Source: Streptomyces triticirhizae (GTDB lineage: Bacteria > Actinomycetota > Actinomycetes > Streptomycetales > Streptomycetaceae). Taken from it: DNA of 44,008 nucleotides. The notes under the pieces are model-generated. The model saw only the letters and a list, made by a program, of their open reading frames with translations, was not told the origin of the DNA and did not search any database. Location: assembly GCF_003696235.1 (NCBI RefSeq), contig NZ_RFFJ01000026.1, forward strand, positions 1 through 44,008, read 5' to 3'. This document shows positions 15,502-23,920 of this stretch, piece by piece. Positions within the stretch are counted from its first letter, which is position 1. Every line of letters begins with the position of its first letter. A program made the position numbers and the translations under genes.

Positions 15502-17124
15502 TCAGGCCGAGCCGCTCAACGCGCCCTCGCCGGCGCGGCGTTCGCCCCGTTCCTCCGGCTCGGCGTGTTCGCCGTCCGCGCCGCCCCCGGCGGCCTCCGG
15601 CCGCTCGGCCCCGATCGGCCGGAGCCCGCGCAGTCCACGCAGCGCCAGCCAGGCGACGGCCAGCATCAGCCCGGAGCTGAGCAGCGTGGTCAGCCCGGCA
15701 CCCGAACTGAACGCGTCCCGAGCCGAGTTGAGCAGCGTCTCGCCGGCCGCCCCGGGCATCTCCTCGACGACGGCCACCGCGCCCGGCAGGCTGTCCTCGG
15801 CGAACTCGGCCGCCTCCGCCGGCAGTCGCTCCGGGCTCTCGCCGTCCATCCGGTTCCGGTAGACCGCCGCGCCGACGCTCCCCAGCACCGCGATGCCCAG
15901 CGCCATGCCCAACTCGGTGGCCGTCTCGGAGAGCGAGGACGCGGCCCCCGCCTTCTCCGGCGGCGCCGTGCCCAGCACCAGGTCCGTGCCCAACACCATC
16001 GCTGGCGACAGTCCGACCGAGCCGACCAGCAGCCCGGTCACCGTCCACGCCAGCGAGCCGGGGTCCACCGACATCAGCGCATAGCCCACCGCCGCCAGCA
16101 CGAACCCGGCCGCGACCACCCGCCCGGGCGGAACGCGGCGGGCCAGGGCGGGCGCCAGGACGGAGCCCACGATCATGCCCGCCGTCATCGGCAGCATCCA
16201 CAGCCCGGCCCGCAGCGTCGACATGCCCTGCACCATCTGGAGGCCCTGGACGAAGAAGAGCAACACCCCGCCCGAGGTGAAGGTGGCGAGCAGCAGCAGC
16301 GTCAGCGCGCTCGTGAACGCACCGTTCCGGAAGAGCCTGATATCCATGAGCGGCGCCGGCAACGTCCGCTGCCGCCGCACGAACAGCAGTCCCATCAGCG
16401 CGCCGAAGACCAGCGAGGCCAGCGGCAGCGTCGCCAGGCCGTCCTTCGCCAGCTCCTTGATCCCGTAGATCAGCGGGATCATGGTGGCCAACGACTGACC
16501 GACGCTGATCGGGTCGAGCCGCCCCGGCTTGTCGTCCCGGTACTCCGGCAGCAGCAGCGGCCCGGACACCAGCAGCACCGCCATCACCGGCACGCCCAGC
16601 AGAAAAACCGAGCCCCACCAGTAGCGTTCCAGCATCACCCCGCCCAGCACCGGGCCCACGGCCGCGCCGGCGGAGAAGCAGACAATCCACACGCCGACCG
16701 CCATCGATCGTTGCCGGACGTCCTTGAACATGTTGCTGATCAGAGCCAGCGTGCTGGGCATCAACGTCGCTCCCGCGACGCCCAACAGCGCTCGCGACAC
16801 GATCAACATCAGCGGCGAGGTGGCGTAGGCCGCCGCCACCGAGGCCGCGCCGAACGCCGTCGCGCCCAGCAACAGCAGCTTCCGTCGCCCGATCCGGTCA
16901 CCGAGCGTGCCCATCGTCACCAGGAAGCCCGCGATCATGAAGCCGTACACATCGAGAATCCACAGCAGCTCGCTGCTGCTGGCCCCGAGATCAGCGCTCA
17001 GCTGCGGCGCGGCCAGGTGCAGCACGCTGATGTCCAACGCCAGCAGCAGCGTGGGCAGCGCCAGCACGCCCAGCCCGACCCACTCACGCGCCCCGGCTCT
17101 CTCGGTGGCCTCGTCGACCGTCAT
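15502..17124 (-). CDS. MFS drug exporter, DHA2 (EmrB/QacA) family
   Basis: A 540-residue, probably 14-helix proton antiporter for drugs or other hydrophobic compounds. The first helix carries ALDISVLHLAAPQLSADLG, and motif A reads GTLGDRIGRRKLLLLGA between helices 2 and 3. The helix 5 motif appears as GPVLGGVMLERYWW. A charged tail of some 40 residues (Glu/Ala/Gly-rich) follows the last helix. I prefer ATG 17124, 7 bases behind GGAGGG, over the GTG immediately before it. A TetR-like palindrome (17182-17198) lies upstream, but no TetR gene is adjacent. It is convergent with the GNAT gene. Confidence 0.93.
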   Translation of the reverse strand: MTVDEATERAGAREWVGLGVLALPTLLLALDISVLHLAAPQLSADLGASSSELLWILDVYGFMIAGFLVTMGTLGDRIGRRKLLLLGATAFGAASVAAAYATSPLMLIVSRALLGVAGATLMPSTLALISNMFKDVRQRSMAVGVWIVCFSAGAAVGPVLGGVMLERYWWGSVFLLGVPVMAVLLVSGPLLLPEYRDDKPGRLDPISVGQSLATMIPLIYGIKELAKDGLATLPLASLVFGALMGLLFVRRQRTLPAPLMDIRLFRNGAFTSALTLLLLATFTSGGVLLFFVQGLQMVQGMSTLRAGLWMLPMTAGMIVGSVLAPALARRVPPGRVVAAGFVLAAVGYALMSVDPGSLAWTVTGLLVGSVGLSPAMVLGTDLVLGTAPPEKAGAASSLSETATELGMALGIAVLGSVGAAVYRNRMDGESPERLPAEAAEFAEDSLPGAVAVVEEMPGAAGETLLNSARDAFSSGAGLTTLLSSGLMLAVAWLALRGLRGLRPIGAERPEAAGGGADGEHAEPEERGERRAGEGALSGSA

Positions 17125-17181
17125 CACACGGCCCTCCCCTCACATCGTTCTCACCCTCTCAGGCGCGAGACGCGACCTCGC

Positions 17182-17198
17182 GACCGGCAGATCCGGTC
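17182..17198. promoter_or_regulatory. palindrome upstream of the DHA2 exporter gene
   Basis: GACCGG-CAGAT-CCGGTC is a perfect 6-bp inverted repeat with a 5-base centre, 58 bases upstream of the exporter start codon. Size and symmetry suit a TetR-family operator, the usual control of such exporters. No cognate regulator is encoded here, so this rests on the palindrome alone. Confidence 0.4.
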
Positions 17199-17260
17199 TA
17201 GCGGCGGCCGGCGGCGGGCCCGGCCGGCGCGTTCCGGGCCCGGCGGGAGACGAGGCGGAA

Positions 17261-17301
17261 CCGGCCGCTCCGCGCCGTCGCACCGTGCGGGGAGCGGCCG
17301 G
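17261..17301 (-). terminator. hairpin after the GH43 gene
   Basis: Perfect 11-bp arms CCGGCCGCTCC (17261-17271) and GGAGCGGCCGG (17291-17301) with a 19-base loop lie 25 bases beyond the stop of the GH43 gene and upstream of the exporter promoter region. Confidence 0.65.
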
Positions 17302-17326
17302 CCCGGGGATGGGCGCGGACCCGGGG

Positions 17327-18415
17327 CTACTCGCCCGCCGGCCCGGGGAGTTCGACGCCCTCGGCGACGGGGGTGCCGAGGTTCGGCGTGCCGTCCGCGT
17401 TCCAGCGCACCGGCTGGGCGCGGCTGGTGCGGGTGCCGCTACAGCCGTCGGACGGCGAGGAGTTGGCGTGGTAGACGATCCAGGTCTCACTGCCGTCCGG
17501 CGAGGTGAAGAACCCGTTGTGTCCCGGGCCGTAGACGCCGGCGGCGTCGTCACGCTGGAGGATCGGCTCGGGGTGCTTGACCCAGCCAGCCGGGTCCATC
17601 GGGTCGCCGACCAGCTCCAACATGCCCAGCTTGTAGTCCGGGGTGTCGCAGTGCGAGGCCGAGTAGACCAGGAACGTCCGCCCGTCGTGGCGCAGGATCA
17701 CCGGGCCCTCGTTGACGCTGCCGCCCTGCTGCTCCCACGCGTGGGTCGGCGTGGAGATCCGCACCCCGGGCGCCGCCGGGGTCCAGGGGTTGGTCAGCGG
17801 GGCGACATAGAGGTTCTGCGTGCCGCCCTCCCAGAACGAGTACAGGAGGTAGAGCCGGCCGTCGGGCATCGTGAGATAACTGCTGTCGATCATCCAGCGG
17901 TTGTCGCCATGGGGGTCGATCTGGCCCCGGTGGGTGTACGGGCCCAGCGGGTCGTCGCCGGCGCTCTCCAGCACGTGGACGTGCTGGTGGTCGATGTTCT
18001 CGGCGACGCCGGCCGAGTACGTCAGATACCAGCGCGGCCCGTCGGGGCCCTGGAGGCGGTGCAGCTCGGGCGCCCAGAAGTTGCAGCAGCGGCTGGGGTC
18101 GTTCTCGGTGTAGACGGTCACCGGCTCGGCGTTCCCCAGCCCGCCGAGGGTGTCGGCGACCCGCATCTCCCAGTGCGAGGCCCAGGTGGTACCCAGGTGG
18201 TAGTAGCGGCCCTCGTGTTGGACGATCCAGGGATCGGCGCCGTTCTCGGCGACGATCGGGTTGCTGAACGCGGCGGTCGGCGCCGGGTCGTCCGGCGCCT
18301 CCTGCGACGCGCCGGCGGGGCCGCCGGCCTGGAAGACCAGCAGCAGGCAGCCGAGCAGGGCGGCGGTCAGAGCGCCCAGCCGCCGCTTGCGGCGGAGGGG
18401 GTGAGGGGATCTCAT
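17327..18415 (-). CDS. secreted glycoside hydrolase, family 43
   Basis: A 362-residue exported five-bladed beta-propeller enzyme of the GH43 clan. The signal peptide has a twin-Arg-like charged start (LRRKRR), a hydrophobic core and a likely cleavage after AGA (about 35). The catalytic base is Asp61 in NGADPW. The following WAPELH, the MIDSSY segment with a second Asp, and the NEGP acid motif fit the family. GH43 enzymes usually release arabinose or xylose from plant polysaccharides; which one cannot be read here. I chose ATG 18415 because upstream sequence is not coding-like. The gene is alone, with a terminator behind it and a palindrome in front. Confidence 0.9.
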   Translation of the reverse strand: MRSPHPLRRKRRLGALTAALLGCLLLVFQAGGPAGASQEAPDDPAPTAAFSNPIVAENGADPWIVQHEGRYYHLGTTWASHWEMRVADTLGGLGNAEPVTVYTENDPSRCCNFWAPELHRLQGPDGPRWYLTYSAGVAENIDHQHVHVLESAGDDPLGPYTHRGQIDPHGDNRWMIDSSYLTMPDGRLYLLYSFWEGGTQNLYVAPLTNPWTPAAPGVRISTPTHAWEQQGGSVNEGPVILRHDGRTFLVYSASHCDTPDYKLGMLELVGDPMDPAGWVKHPEPILQRDDAAGVYGPGHNGFFTSPDGSETWIVYHANSSPSDGCSGTRTSRAQPVRWNADGTPNLGTPVAEGVELPGPAGE

Positions 18416-18492
18416 CGCGGCTCCAGTGAGGGGACGTGTGTGGGGGCCATGCGGGCAACGGGCGCGGGAACGACCGGAGCGGTCGACCCGCC

Positions 18493-18510
18493 TGTTCGGC
18501 ATATCGAACA
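18493..18510. promoter_or_regulatory. perfect palindrome upstream of the GH43 gene
   Basis: TGTTCG-GCATAT-CGAACA has perfect 6-bp arms in an AT-richer patch about 80 bases before the GH43 start. A second, overlapping repeat CGGCAT...ATGCCG extends to 18516. It is a plausible operator for a carbohydrate-responsive regulator; I cannot name the regulator. The rest of the divergent gap (18416-18693) shows TACCCT about 8 bases before the acetyltransferase ATG, suggesting a leaderless -10. Confidence 0.5.
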
Positions 18511-18693
18511 CATGCCGATATCCCGGAAACGCGAGGGTAGGGCGGAGCCGGGGCCCGGTCCAGGGACAAAACCGGCCCCATCCCCGGGGCAAACGTTCAC
18601 CACGCGCGCGGCCGGCCGGCCCCAACTCCCGTGGCCGGCCCGCCGAACGAAAACCGGGTGTGGCGCGGTACGTTCCCGCCTACCCTCACGCGC

Positions 18694-19452
18694 ATGACGC
18701 CGAGGGTGGAACGGCGGGCCGACCGGTGGCTCGCCACCGTGGCGGGGCGGCCGGCGGGCGAGTTGAGCTGGCTGGACCGGCCGGACGGGCGGCGGTTCCT
18801 GGTGGCGCGGGACTGCGCCGGCGAGGCCGTCGGGCCGCTGCTCGACGCCGCCCTCGCCGGGCTGCCGCCGGGGGAGTTGGCCATCGAGTGTGACGAGGCG
18901 GCCGACCAGGGACCGTTCCTGGAACGGGGGTTCACCGTACGGCGGCGCGAGCACGAACTCCGGCTGCCGGCCCGGGTGGCTCTCCGGCCGCTGCCGGCCG
19001 GCCTCGCCGTGATCACGGCCGCGACCGCCGACCCCGTGCGGCTGGCGGCGCTGGATGAGGCGTTGCGCCGTGACGTTCCGGGCGTGGGGAAGTGGCGCAA
19101 CGACCCTCTGCGCTTCGCCGAACGGCTGCGGGCCGACCCGCAGTTCGACCCGGCCACCTGGCTGGTCGCCGTGGACGAGGCCACCGGCGACTACCGGGCC
19201 CTGGCCCGGATCTGGATCAGGGCGGGTGGCGAGCCGCGCCTGGGGCTGATCGGCGTGCTGCCGGCCGCCCGCCGGCGCGGCCTCGCCGGAGCCCTGCTGA
19301 CCAGGGCGTTGACGGTGGTGGCCGAACGCGGCGCCGCCCGGGTGGTCGCCGGGGTGGACGACACCAACGCCGGCTCGCTCCGGCTGCTGCGCTCGCTGGG
19401 CGCCCAACGGGTAGGCGGCGCCGTCGAGTTGGTGCGCCCGGCCGTCGCGTGA
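18694..19452 (+). CDS. GNAT family N-acetyltransferase
   Basis: A 252-residue acetyltransferase. The C-terminal GNAT domain is clear: WLVAVDEATGDYRALARIWI, LGLIGVLPAARRRGLAGALLTRAL (the acetyl-CoA loop with R-R-x-G-L/A) and VDDTNAGSLRLLRSLGAQRVGGAVEL. The first 100 residues resemble a degenerate second GNAT-like domain. The ATG at 18694 follows TACCCT by 7 bases with no ribosome site, consistent with leaderless translation. It is convergent with the ribosomal protection gene, and the 43-base gap shows no strong hairpin. The acceptor is unknown. Confidence 0.88.
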   Translation: MTPRVERRADRWLATVAGRPAGELSWLDRPDGRRFLVARDCAGEAVGPLLDAALAGLPPGELAIECDEAADQGPFLERGFTVRRREHELRLPARVALRPLPAGLAVITAATADPVRLAALDEALRRDVPGVGKWRNDPLRFAERLRADPQFDPATWLVAVDEATGDYRALARIWIRAGGEPRLGLIGVLPAARRRGLAGALLTRALTVVAERGAARVVAGVDDTNAGSLRLLRSLGAQRVGGAVELVRPAVA

Positions 19453-19495
19453 CGGCCGGGCCGGCACCGTCGGGAGACCGGGCGCCACCGCGCGG

Positions 19496-21511
19496 TCACT
19501 CGTACCCGGTGCCCGTCAACCCCAGGGCCAGGTACCGCTGGTACTCGTGGCCGTCCAGCGGGTTGCCCGTGTGCCGTGGCCGGCTCGGCGGGGTGCCGCG
19601 CATCCGGCGGTCGCCCTCGGGGCGCGACAGCGCGATCCCCTCGCCACGGGTCAACTCGGGTAGCGCGGCCAGCAGTTGGGGCGCCAGCCGGCTCGGCACC
19701 TCGGCGGTCAGGAGCCAGGCGTCCCCACGCTCCTCGGAGTTGAGCACCCGGCCCTCGGCCGTGGCCAGGTGGGCGGTCACCGCGCCGAGGGTGTCCGGCG
19801 GGATCTCGATCTCCAACGTCAGGCACGGCTCGAAGACATGGGTCCCGGCCGCCTGAAGGGCCCGCATCAGCACGACCGGGGTCAGGCCCCGGAAGTCGGC
19901 GGCGACGCTGTTGGGCGAGTGGTGGCCCACCCGGAACAGCGTGACCCGACAGTCCGTCACCTCCCAGTTGTGCAGGCCCTGACGCAGGGTGTGGAACACG
20001 GCCTCCTCCACGGCCTGGTGGAACGCGCGCGGCATCGCGCCCCACTCCACGTTCCGCTCGAACCGCACCCCGCCGCCCGGCGGCAGCGGCTCCACCCGCA
20101 GGCCCACGGTGGCCCAGAACTCGTTGGGTCCCCGCTTCCTCAGCTCCGTCAACGACTCCCCGACGCCCGCAGGGCGCTCGAAGTAGACCGGGGTGACCGG
20201 CGCGAAGACCGCCTCCACGCCGAAGTCGCGGCGCAGCCGCTCGCCGATCACCTCGCGCTGCACCGCCCCGTAGAGCAGCACGCTGAGCGTCCCGTCGAAC
20301 GCGGTGCGCGTCCTGATCAGCGGGTCCTCGTCGGCCAGCGCCGTCAGCGCCGCGTGCAGGGCCACCCTCTGCTCGGGGCGGGTCGGCGCCACCACGGTCT
20401 CCAGGCTGGGCGGGGCGAAGTGCGTCGGCTCCGCCGCGCGCGGCGGCGACCCGATCCGGTCCCCGATGCGCACCCCGGGCAGCCCGTGCAGCCGCCCGAT
20501 CTCCCCGGCGCGCAACGGCCGTTCACCGTACCCGGGCCCGACGGCGTCCGGTCCGTCGCCCGGCGCGACGACCTCGATCCGGCCGATCCGGCCGCCGAAC
20601 TCGCCCTCGGCGCCCCCGGGTTCGCGCCGCCGGAAGGTAACCCGCCGCCGGGCGCGCAACTGCCCGTCGAAGAGCCGCAGATACGCCACCTTCGCGCCGT
20701 CCCCGCCGCGTTCGACGGCGAAGACCGTGCCGCTGGGCGCGGCCTCCTCGCGCGGCTCCCGGGGCGGCGACAGCGCGGCCAGCGCCCTCGCGAGCGCGGG
20801 CACGCCCTCCCCGGTGAGCGCCGAGCCGGCCAGCACCGGGTGCGCCTGTCCGGCCGAGGTCCGGGCCGCCAGCAGCGCGCCCAGCTCGCCGCCGGACGGC
20901 GGCCGGTCCTCGACCAGCCGGGCCAGCAGCGTCTCGTCCCGCTCGGCCAGCGCCTCCGCGACCTCGGCCGCCACCGCCGGGTCGTCCAGCGGGCGCGCCC
21001 GGGCCGCCGCCCGGCGGCTGCCGGCGTCGAGCACCGTGGTCAACGGGACGGCGGCCGGCGTCAGCCGCGCCCGGATGTCGGCGAGCAGGGCCGCGGGGCG
21101 GGCCCCCGGCCGGTCGATCTTGTTGACGAAGAGCAGGGTGGGCAGCCCCGTTCGGCGCAGCGAGCGCATCAGCACCCGGGTCTGCGCCTGGACGCCCTCC
21201 ACGGCGGAGAGCACCAGCACGGCCGCGTCCAGCACCGAGAGGGCGCGTTCCACCTCGGCGATGAAGTCGGGGTGTCCCGGGGTGTCCACGAGGTTGATCT
21301 GGCGGTCGCCGAGCGCGAAGGGGGCGACGGCGGTGCGGATGGTGATGCCGCGTTCGCGCTCCAGCTCGCCGGCGTCGGTGCGGGTGCTGCCGGTGTCGAC
21401 GCTGCCCAGCCGGGCGATGGCGCCGTTGTCGAAGAGGAGGCGTTCGGTCAGGCTGGTCTTACCCGCGTCGACGTGGGCGAGCACGCCGATGTTCAGAGTG
21501 GGCAAAGGCAC
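19496..21511 (-). CDS. Otr(A)/Tet(M)-type ribosomal protection GTPase
   Basis: A 671-residue EF-G-like GTPase that releases tetracyclines from the ribosome. The G domain shows AHVDAGKTSL (G1, residues 12-21), RGITI (G2), DTPGH (G3) and NKID (G4). Later domains carry GLRVEPLPPGGGVRFERNVEWG, and the C-terminal domain shows FEPCLTLEIEIPP and TAEGRVLNSEER. Length is close to Otr(A) of Streptomyces (about 660). The start is GTG 21511 behind CGAGGA. Chromosomal homologues are widespread in Streptomyces and not all confer high resistance; no tetracycline biosynthesis genes are in the window. A candidate leader ORF overlaps its start. Confidence 0.92.
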   Translation of the reverse strand: MPLPTLNIGVLAHVDAGKTSLTERLLFDNGAIARLGSVDTGSTRTDAGELERERGITIRTAVAPFALGDRQINLVDTPGHPDFIAEVERALSVLDAAVLVLSAVEGVQAQTRVLMRSLRRTGLPTLLFVNKIDRPGARPAALLADIRARLTPAAVPLTTVLDAGSRRAAARARPLDDPAVAAEVAEALAERDETLLARLVEDRPPSGGELGALLAARTSAGQAHPVLAGSALTGEGVPALARALAALSPPREPREEAAPSGTVFAVERGGDGAKVAYLRLFDGQLRARRRVTFRRREPGGAEGEFGGRIGRIEVVAPGDGPDAVGPGYGERPLRAGEIGRLHGLPGVRIGDRIGSPPRAAEPTHFAPPSLETVVAPTRPEQRVALHAALTALADEDPLIRTRTAFDGTLSVLLYGAVQREVIGERLRRDFGVEAVFAPVTPVYFERPAGVGESLTELRKRGPNEFWATVGLRVEPLPPGGGVRFERNVEWGAMPRAFHQAVEEAVFHTLRQGLHNWEVTDCRVTLFRVGHHSPNSVAADFRGLTPVVLMRALQAAGTHVFEPCLTLEIEIPPDTLGAVTAHLATAEGRVLNSEERGDAWLLTAEVPSRLAPQLLAALPELTRGEGIALSRPEGDRRMRGTPPSRPRHTGNPLDGHEYQRYLALGLTGTGYE

Positions 21512-21575
21512 GGAGGTCCTCGGAGATCAGGAAGGAACGGGTGGACGCTTCGACTGCTCCGAAGTGACGCCGCAT
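21459..21575 (-). CDS. candidate 38-codon leader ORF overlapping the ribosomal protection gene
   Basis: ATG 21575-21573 follows the strong ribosome site ACAGGAGAGG, better than that of the main gene. It encodes MRRHFGAVEASTRSFLISED and ends at TAA 21461-21459, 53 bases inside the GTPase gene in another frame. Ribosomes translating it would cross the main start site, so ribosome occupancy could control expression, in the way translated leaders do for tet(M). No homology is claimed; chance is possible. Confidence 0.4.
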   Translation of the reverse strand: MRRHFGAVEASTRSFLISEDLRAFAHSEHRRARPRRRG

Positions 21576-21862
21576 CTGCCTCTCCTGTCCGTTTCCGTTC
21601 ACACATCCGTATCCGTGCGCGCGGTCGGTGCCCCGGTCGAGGGGATCCCGCCCGGGCAGCGTACTCGCGCCACGGCGCGACGCCAGCCATTAAACGCCGG
21701 CGGCGCGACCCGGAGGCCCGACCGACCGAAACTGGCCTGAACAGGGCGGAAACGGACCGGTGTTCGCTGGTTCCCTTAGCTCCGGTGCACCTAGAGTGAG
21801 CAGACGCTCCACGGGGGGCGTCGCCCGGCGGCGGCCGATGCCGGCGTGGGCGTGCAGCGGAC
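21576..21862. other. divergent intergenic region between the GTPase and NB-ARC/TPR genes
   Basis: No gene is evident. The stretch near 21690 (CATTAAACGCC) is AT-richer and may belong to the minus-strand promoter. TAGAGT (21792-21797) is a reasonable -10 for the plus-strand gene, about 60 bases before its start, but I see no good -35. No operator-like palindrome stands out. Confidence 0.35.
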
Positions 21863-23845
21863 ATGCGGAGTCGGCCCGGAATGGTGTACCAGGTTCCACC
21901 GGAGACAGCACACTTCGTCGATCGGGAGGAAGAGCAGGCCCGGGCGTTCCGCGCCGTCTCGGAGTGGAAGGGCGCCTCGCGGCCGCTGTGCCTTGCCCTC
22001 AGCGGGCTGGGCGGCACGGGCAAGACCGAGCTGGCCTACCGGCTGGCCCGCACCCTGCGCGACCGCTACCCGGACGGGGTGCTGCACGTCGACCTGGACG
22101 ACCTGCGCCGGGACGGCGCCGTCGAAGTCACCGACGCCCTGGGCCAGTTGCTCGCCGCGCTGGACGTCGAGGGCCGCTGGCTCGACCGGACCCTGCGCGA
22201 CCGCAGCCGGCAGTACTGGGACCGCACCGACGGACGCCGGCTGATCGTGCTGATCGACAACGCCCGCACCGCCGCCGAGGTGGTGCCGCTGCTGCCCGCC
22301 TCCGGCGACAGCCTCGTCATCGTCGCCAGCCACGGCCCGCTCTACGACCTGGAGAGCGGCTCCGCCGTCGAGCTGCCGCTCGCCCCGCTCGCCGACCGGG
22401 ACGCCACCGAGCTGCTGCGGCTGATCGTGGACGACCCCCGGCTGGTCGAGGAGCCGGAGGCGGTCGGCGGGCTGCTGCGGCTGTGCTCGGGGCTGCCGGC
22501 GGCGCTGCTGGTCGCCGGGCGGTGGATGCGCCGCCACCGCAGGCGGCCGCTGGCCCGGCTGCTGGCCGAGCTGGACGCCCAACTCACCGACAGGGGACTG
22601 CCGATGATCGAAGCCGTGTGGGACGCCGCCTACCGTTCCCTCGACGAGAACGCCGCCCTGCTCTACCGACTGGTCCCGCTCTTCCCCGGCGGATCGTTCA
22701 CCGCCGAGGGCGCGGCGGCGCTGCTGGGCCGGGGCCGCGAGGCGGCGGACGACGCGCTGGACGCGCTGGAGACGGCCGGGCTGCTCGACCCGAGGGGCCA
22801 ACGGACGCGGCTGCCCGACCTGTTGCGCGCGCACGCCGAGCGCAGGTCGCGGGAGGACGGCGACGAGGAGGAACGGCGGGCGGCGGCGACCCGCGCCGTC
22901 CGCTGGTATCTGCGGCAGGCGCAGCGCGCCGACCTGCTGGCCGCCGGGCCCCGCCTGACCCTGGCCGCGCCGGCCGGGCCCGTGCCGGGAGCGCCCGACG
23001 TCGAGTTCGGCGAGGGCCGGCCCTCGGACGCCCACCGCTGGCTGGAGGCCGAACGCCACGCGCTGCACGGCTCGGTGGCCCTCGCGCTGCGGCTCGGCCT
23101 GCACGCGGAGTGCTGGGCGCTGGGCGAGCCGCTGTGGACCCACTTCCTCGACCACCCGCACCACGCGGAGACCGCCGAGTCCTTCGGCCTGGCCATCGAG
23201 GCCGCGCAGCGCGACGAGAACCCGCCGGCCCTGGTGCGGATGCGCAGCCAGCTGGCCCGAGTCCACTGGGAGCGGGGCGAGTTCGATGAGGCGTCCGAGC
23301 AGCTGACGCAGGCTCAGGCCACGGCCGCGCTGCTCGGCGACGGGGAACGGGACCGCAAACTCGCCGCCTCCGTCGTGGAGTTCAGGGGCACCCTGCACGG
23401 CAGGCGCGGCGACTGGCAGTCGGCCGCCGCCGACTTCGCCGAGGCCCGGCGGGCCCACCGGGCCATCGACAACGCCTACGGCGTGCTGCTCGGCACCTAC
23501 CGCCTGGGCGAGGCGTTGGCCGCGCTCGGCGAACTGGACCGCGCCGAGGAGCTGTTGGCGCAGGCTCGCGCCGGCGCCGAGGAGCGGGGACGCGAACGCA
23601 TCGCGGCCCGCGCGGCGTTCGCCCTGGCCGGCGTGCTGCGCCGCCAGGGGCGTGCCGCCGAGGCCCGCCCGCTCTATGAGGCGGCCCTGGCCGCCGCCCG
23701 CGCACGCGGCGCCGACTGGGACGAGGCCCGGGTGCTGCGCGCCTACGCCGACCTCGCCGAGGAGCAGGGCGAGCGCGCGGAGGCGGCCCAACTCCGCGCC
23801 GCCGCCCAGGCGATCGAGGAACGGCGCGGGGCCGCCGCCGGCTGA
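21863..23845 (+). CDS. NB-ARC/TPR STAND protein, AfsR-like but without DNA-binding domain
   Basis: A 660-residue STAND NTPase. After a short N-terminal piece (VDREEEQARAF) comes Walker A, GLGGTGKT (48-55), and Walker B, LIVLID (about 126-131). The winged-helix arm follows (EAVWDAAYRSLDENAALLYRLVPLFPGGSFT). The C-terminal 250 residues are tetratricopeptide-like helices (RVHWERGEFDEASEQL, GDWQSAAADFAEARRAH, GELDRAEELLAQA, GRAAEARPLYEAAL). This is the core of AfsR/SARP regulators, but no N-terminal HTH or other effector domain is present. It may act as a nucleotide-dependent scaffold or partner. ATG 21881 (MVYQVPPE) is an equally good start. A bidirectional terminator follows. Confidence 0.85.
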   Translation: MRSRPGMVYQVPPETAHFVDREEEQARAFRAVSEWKGASRPLCLALSGLGGTGKTELAYRLARTLRDRYPDGVLHVDLDDLRRDGAVEVTDALGQLLAALDVEGRWLDRTLRDRSRQYWDRTDGRRLIVLIDNARTAAEVVPLLPASGDSLVIVASHGPLYDLESGSAVELPLAPLADRDATELLRLIVDDPRLVEEPEAVGGLLRLCSGLPAALLVAGRWMRRHRRRPLARLLAELDAQLTDRGLPMIEAVWDAAYRSLDENAALLYRLVPLFPGGSFTAEGAAALLGRGREAADDALDALETAGLLDPRGQRTRLPDLLRAHAERRSREDGDEEERRAAATRAVRWYLRQAQRADLLAAGPRLTLAAPAGPVPGAPDVEFGEGRPSDAHRWLEAERHALHGSVALALRLGLHAECWALGEPLWTHFLDHPHHAETAESFGLAIEAAQRDENPPALVRMRSQLARVHWERGEFDEASEQLTQAQATAALLGDGERDRKLAASVVEFRGTLHGRRGDWQSAAADFAEARRAHRAIDNAYGVLLGTYRLGEALAALGELDRAEELLAQARAGAEERGRERIAARAAFALAGVLRRQGRAAEARPLYEAALAAARARGADWDEARVLRAYADLAEEQGERAEAAQLRAAAQAIEERRGAAAG

Positions 23846-23855
23846 ACCGTCCGAG

Positions 23856-23902
23856 GCCGAACGGGCCTCCCCGTCCCCCCGCCACGGGAAGGCCCGTTCG
23901 GC
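23856..23902. terminator. bidirectional hairpin between convergent genes
   Basis: Perfect 13-bp arms GCCGAACGGGCCT (23856-23868) and AGGCCCGTTCGGC (23890-23902) with a 21-base loop lie in the 75-base gap between the STAND gene and the convergent I36-type gene, serving both. Confidence 0.8.
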
Positions 23903-23920
23903 GTTCGACCGCTCTGCCCG

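Noticed and set aside
19496..21511. Ordinary elongation factor G
   Set aside because: Length, the VDTGSTRTDAGELERERGIT region and the C-terminal part fit the tetracycline ribosomal protection group better, and there are no neighbouring ribosomal protein or EF-Tu genes.
21863..23845. SARP-type pathway activator
   Set aside because: There is no N-terminal OmpR-like HTH or bacterial transcriptional activation domain; only the NB-ARC and TPR parts are present.
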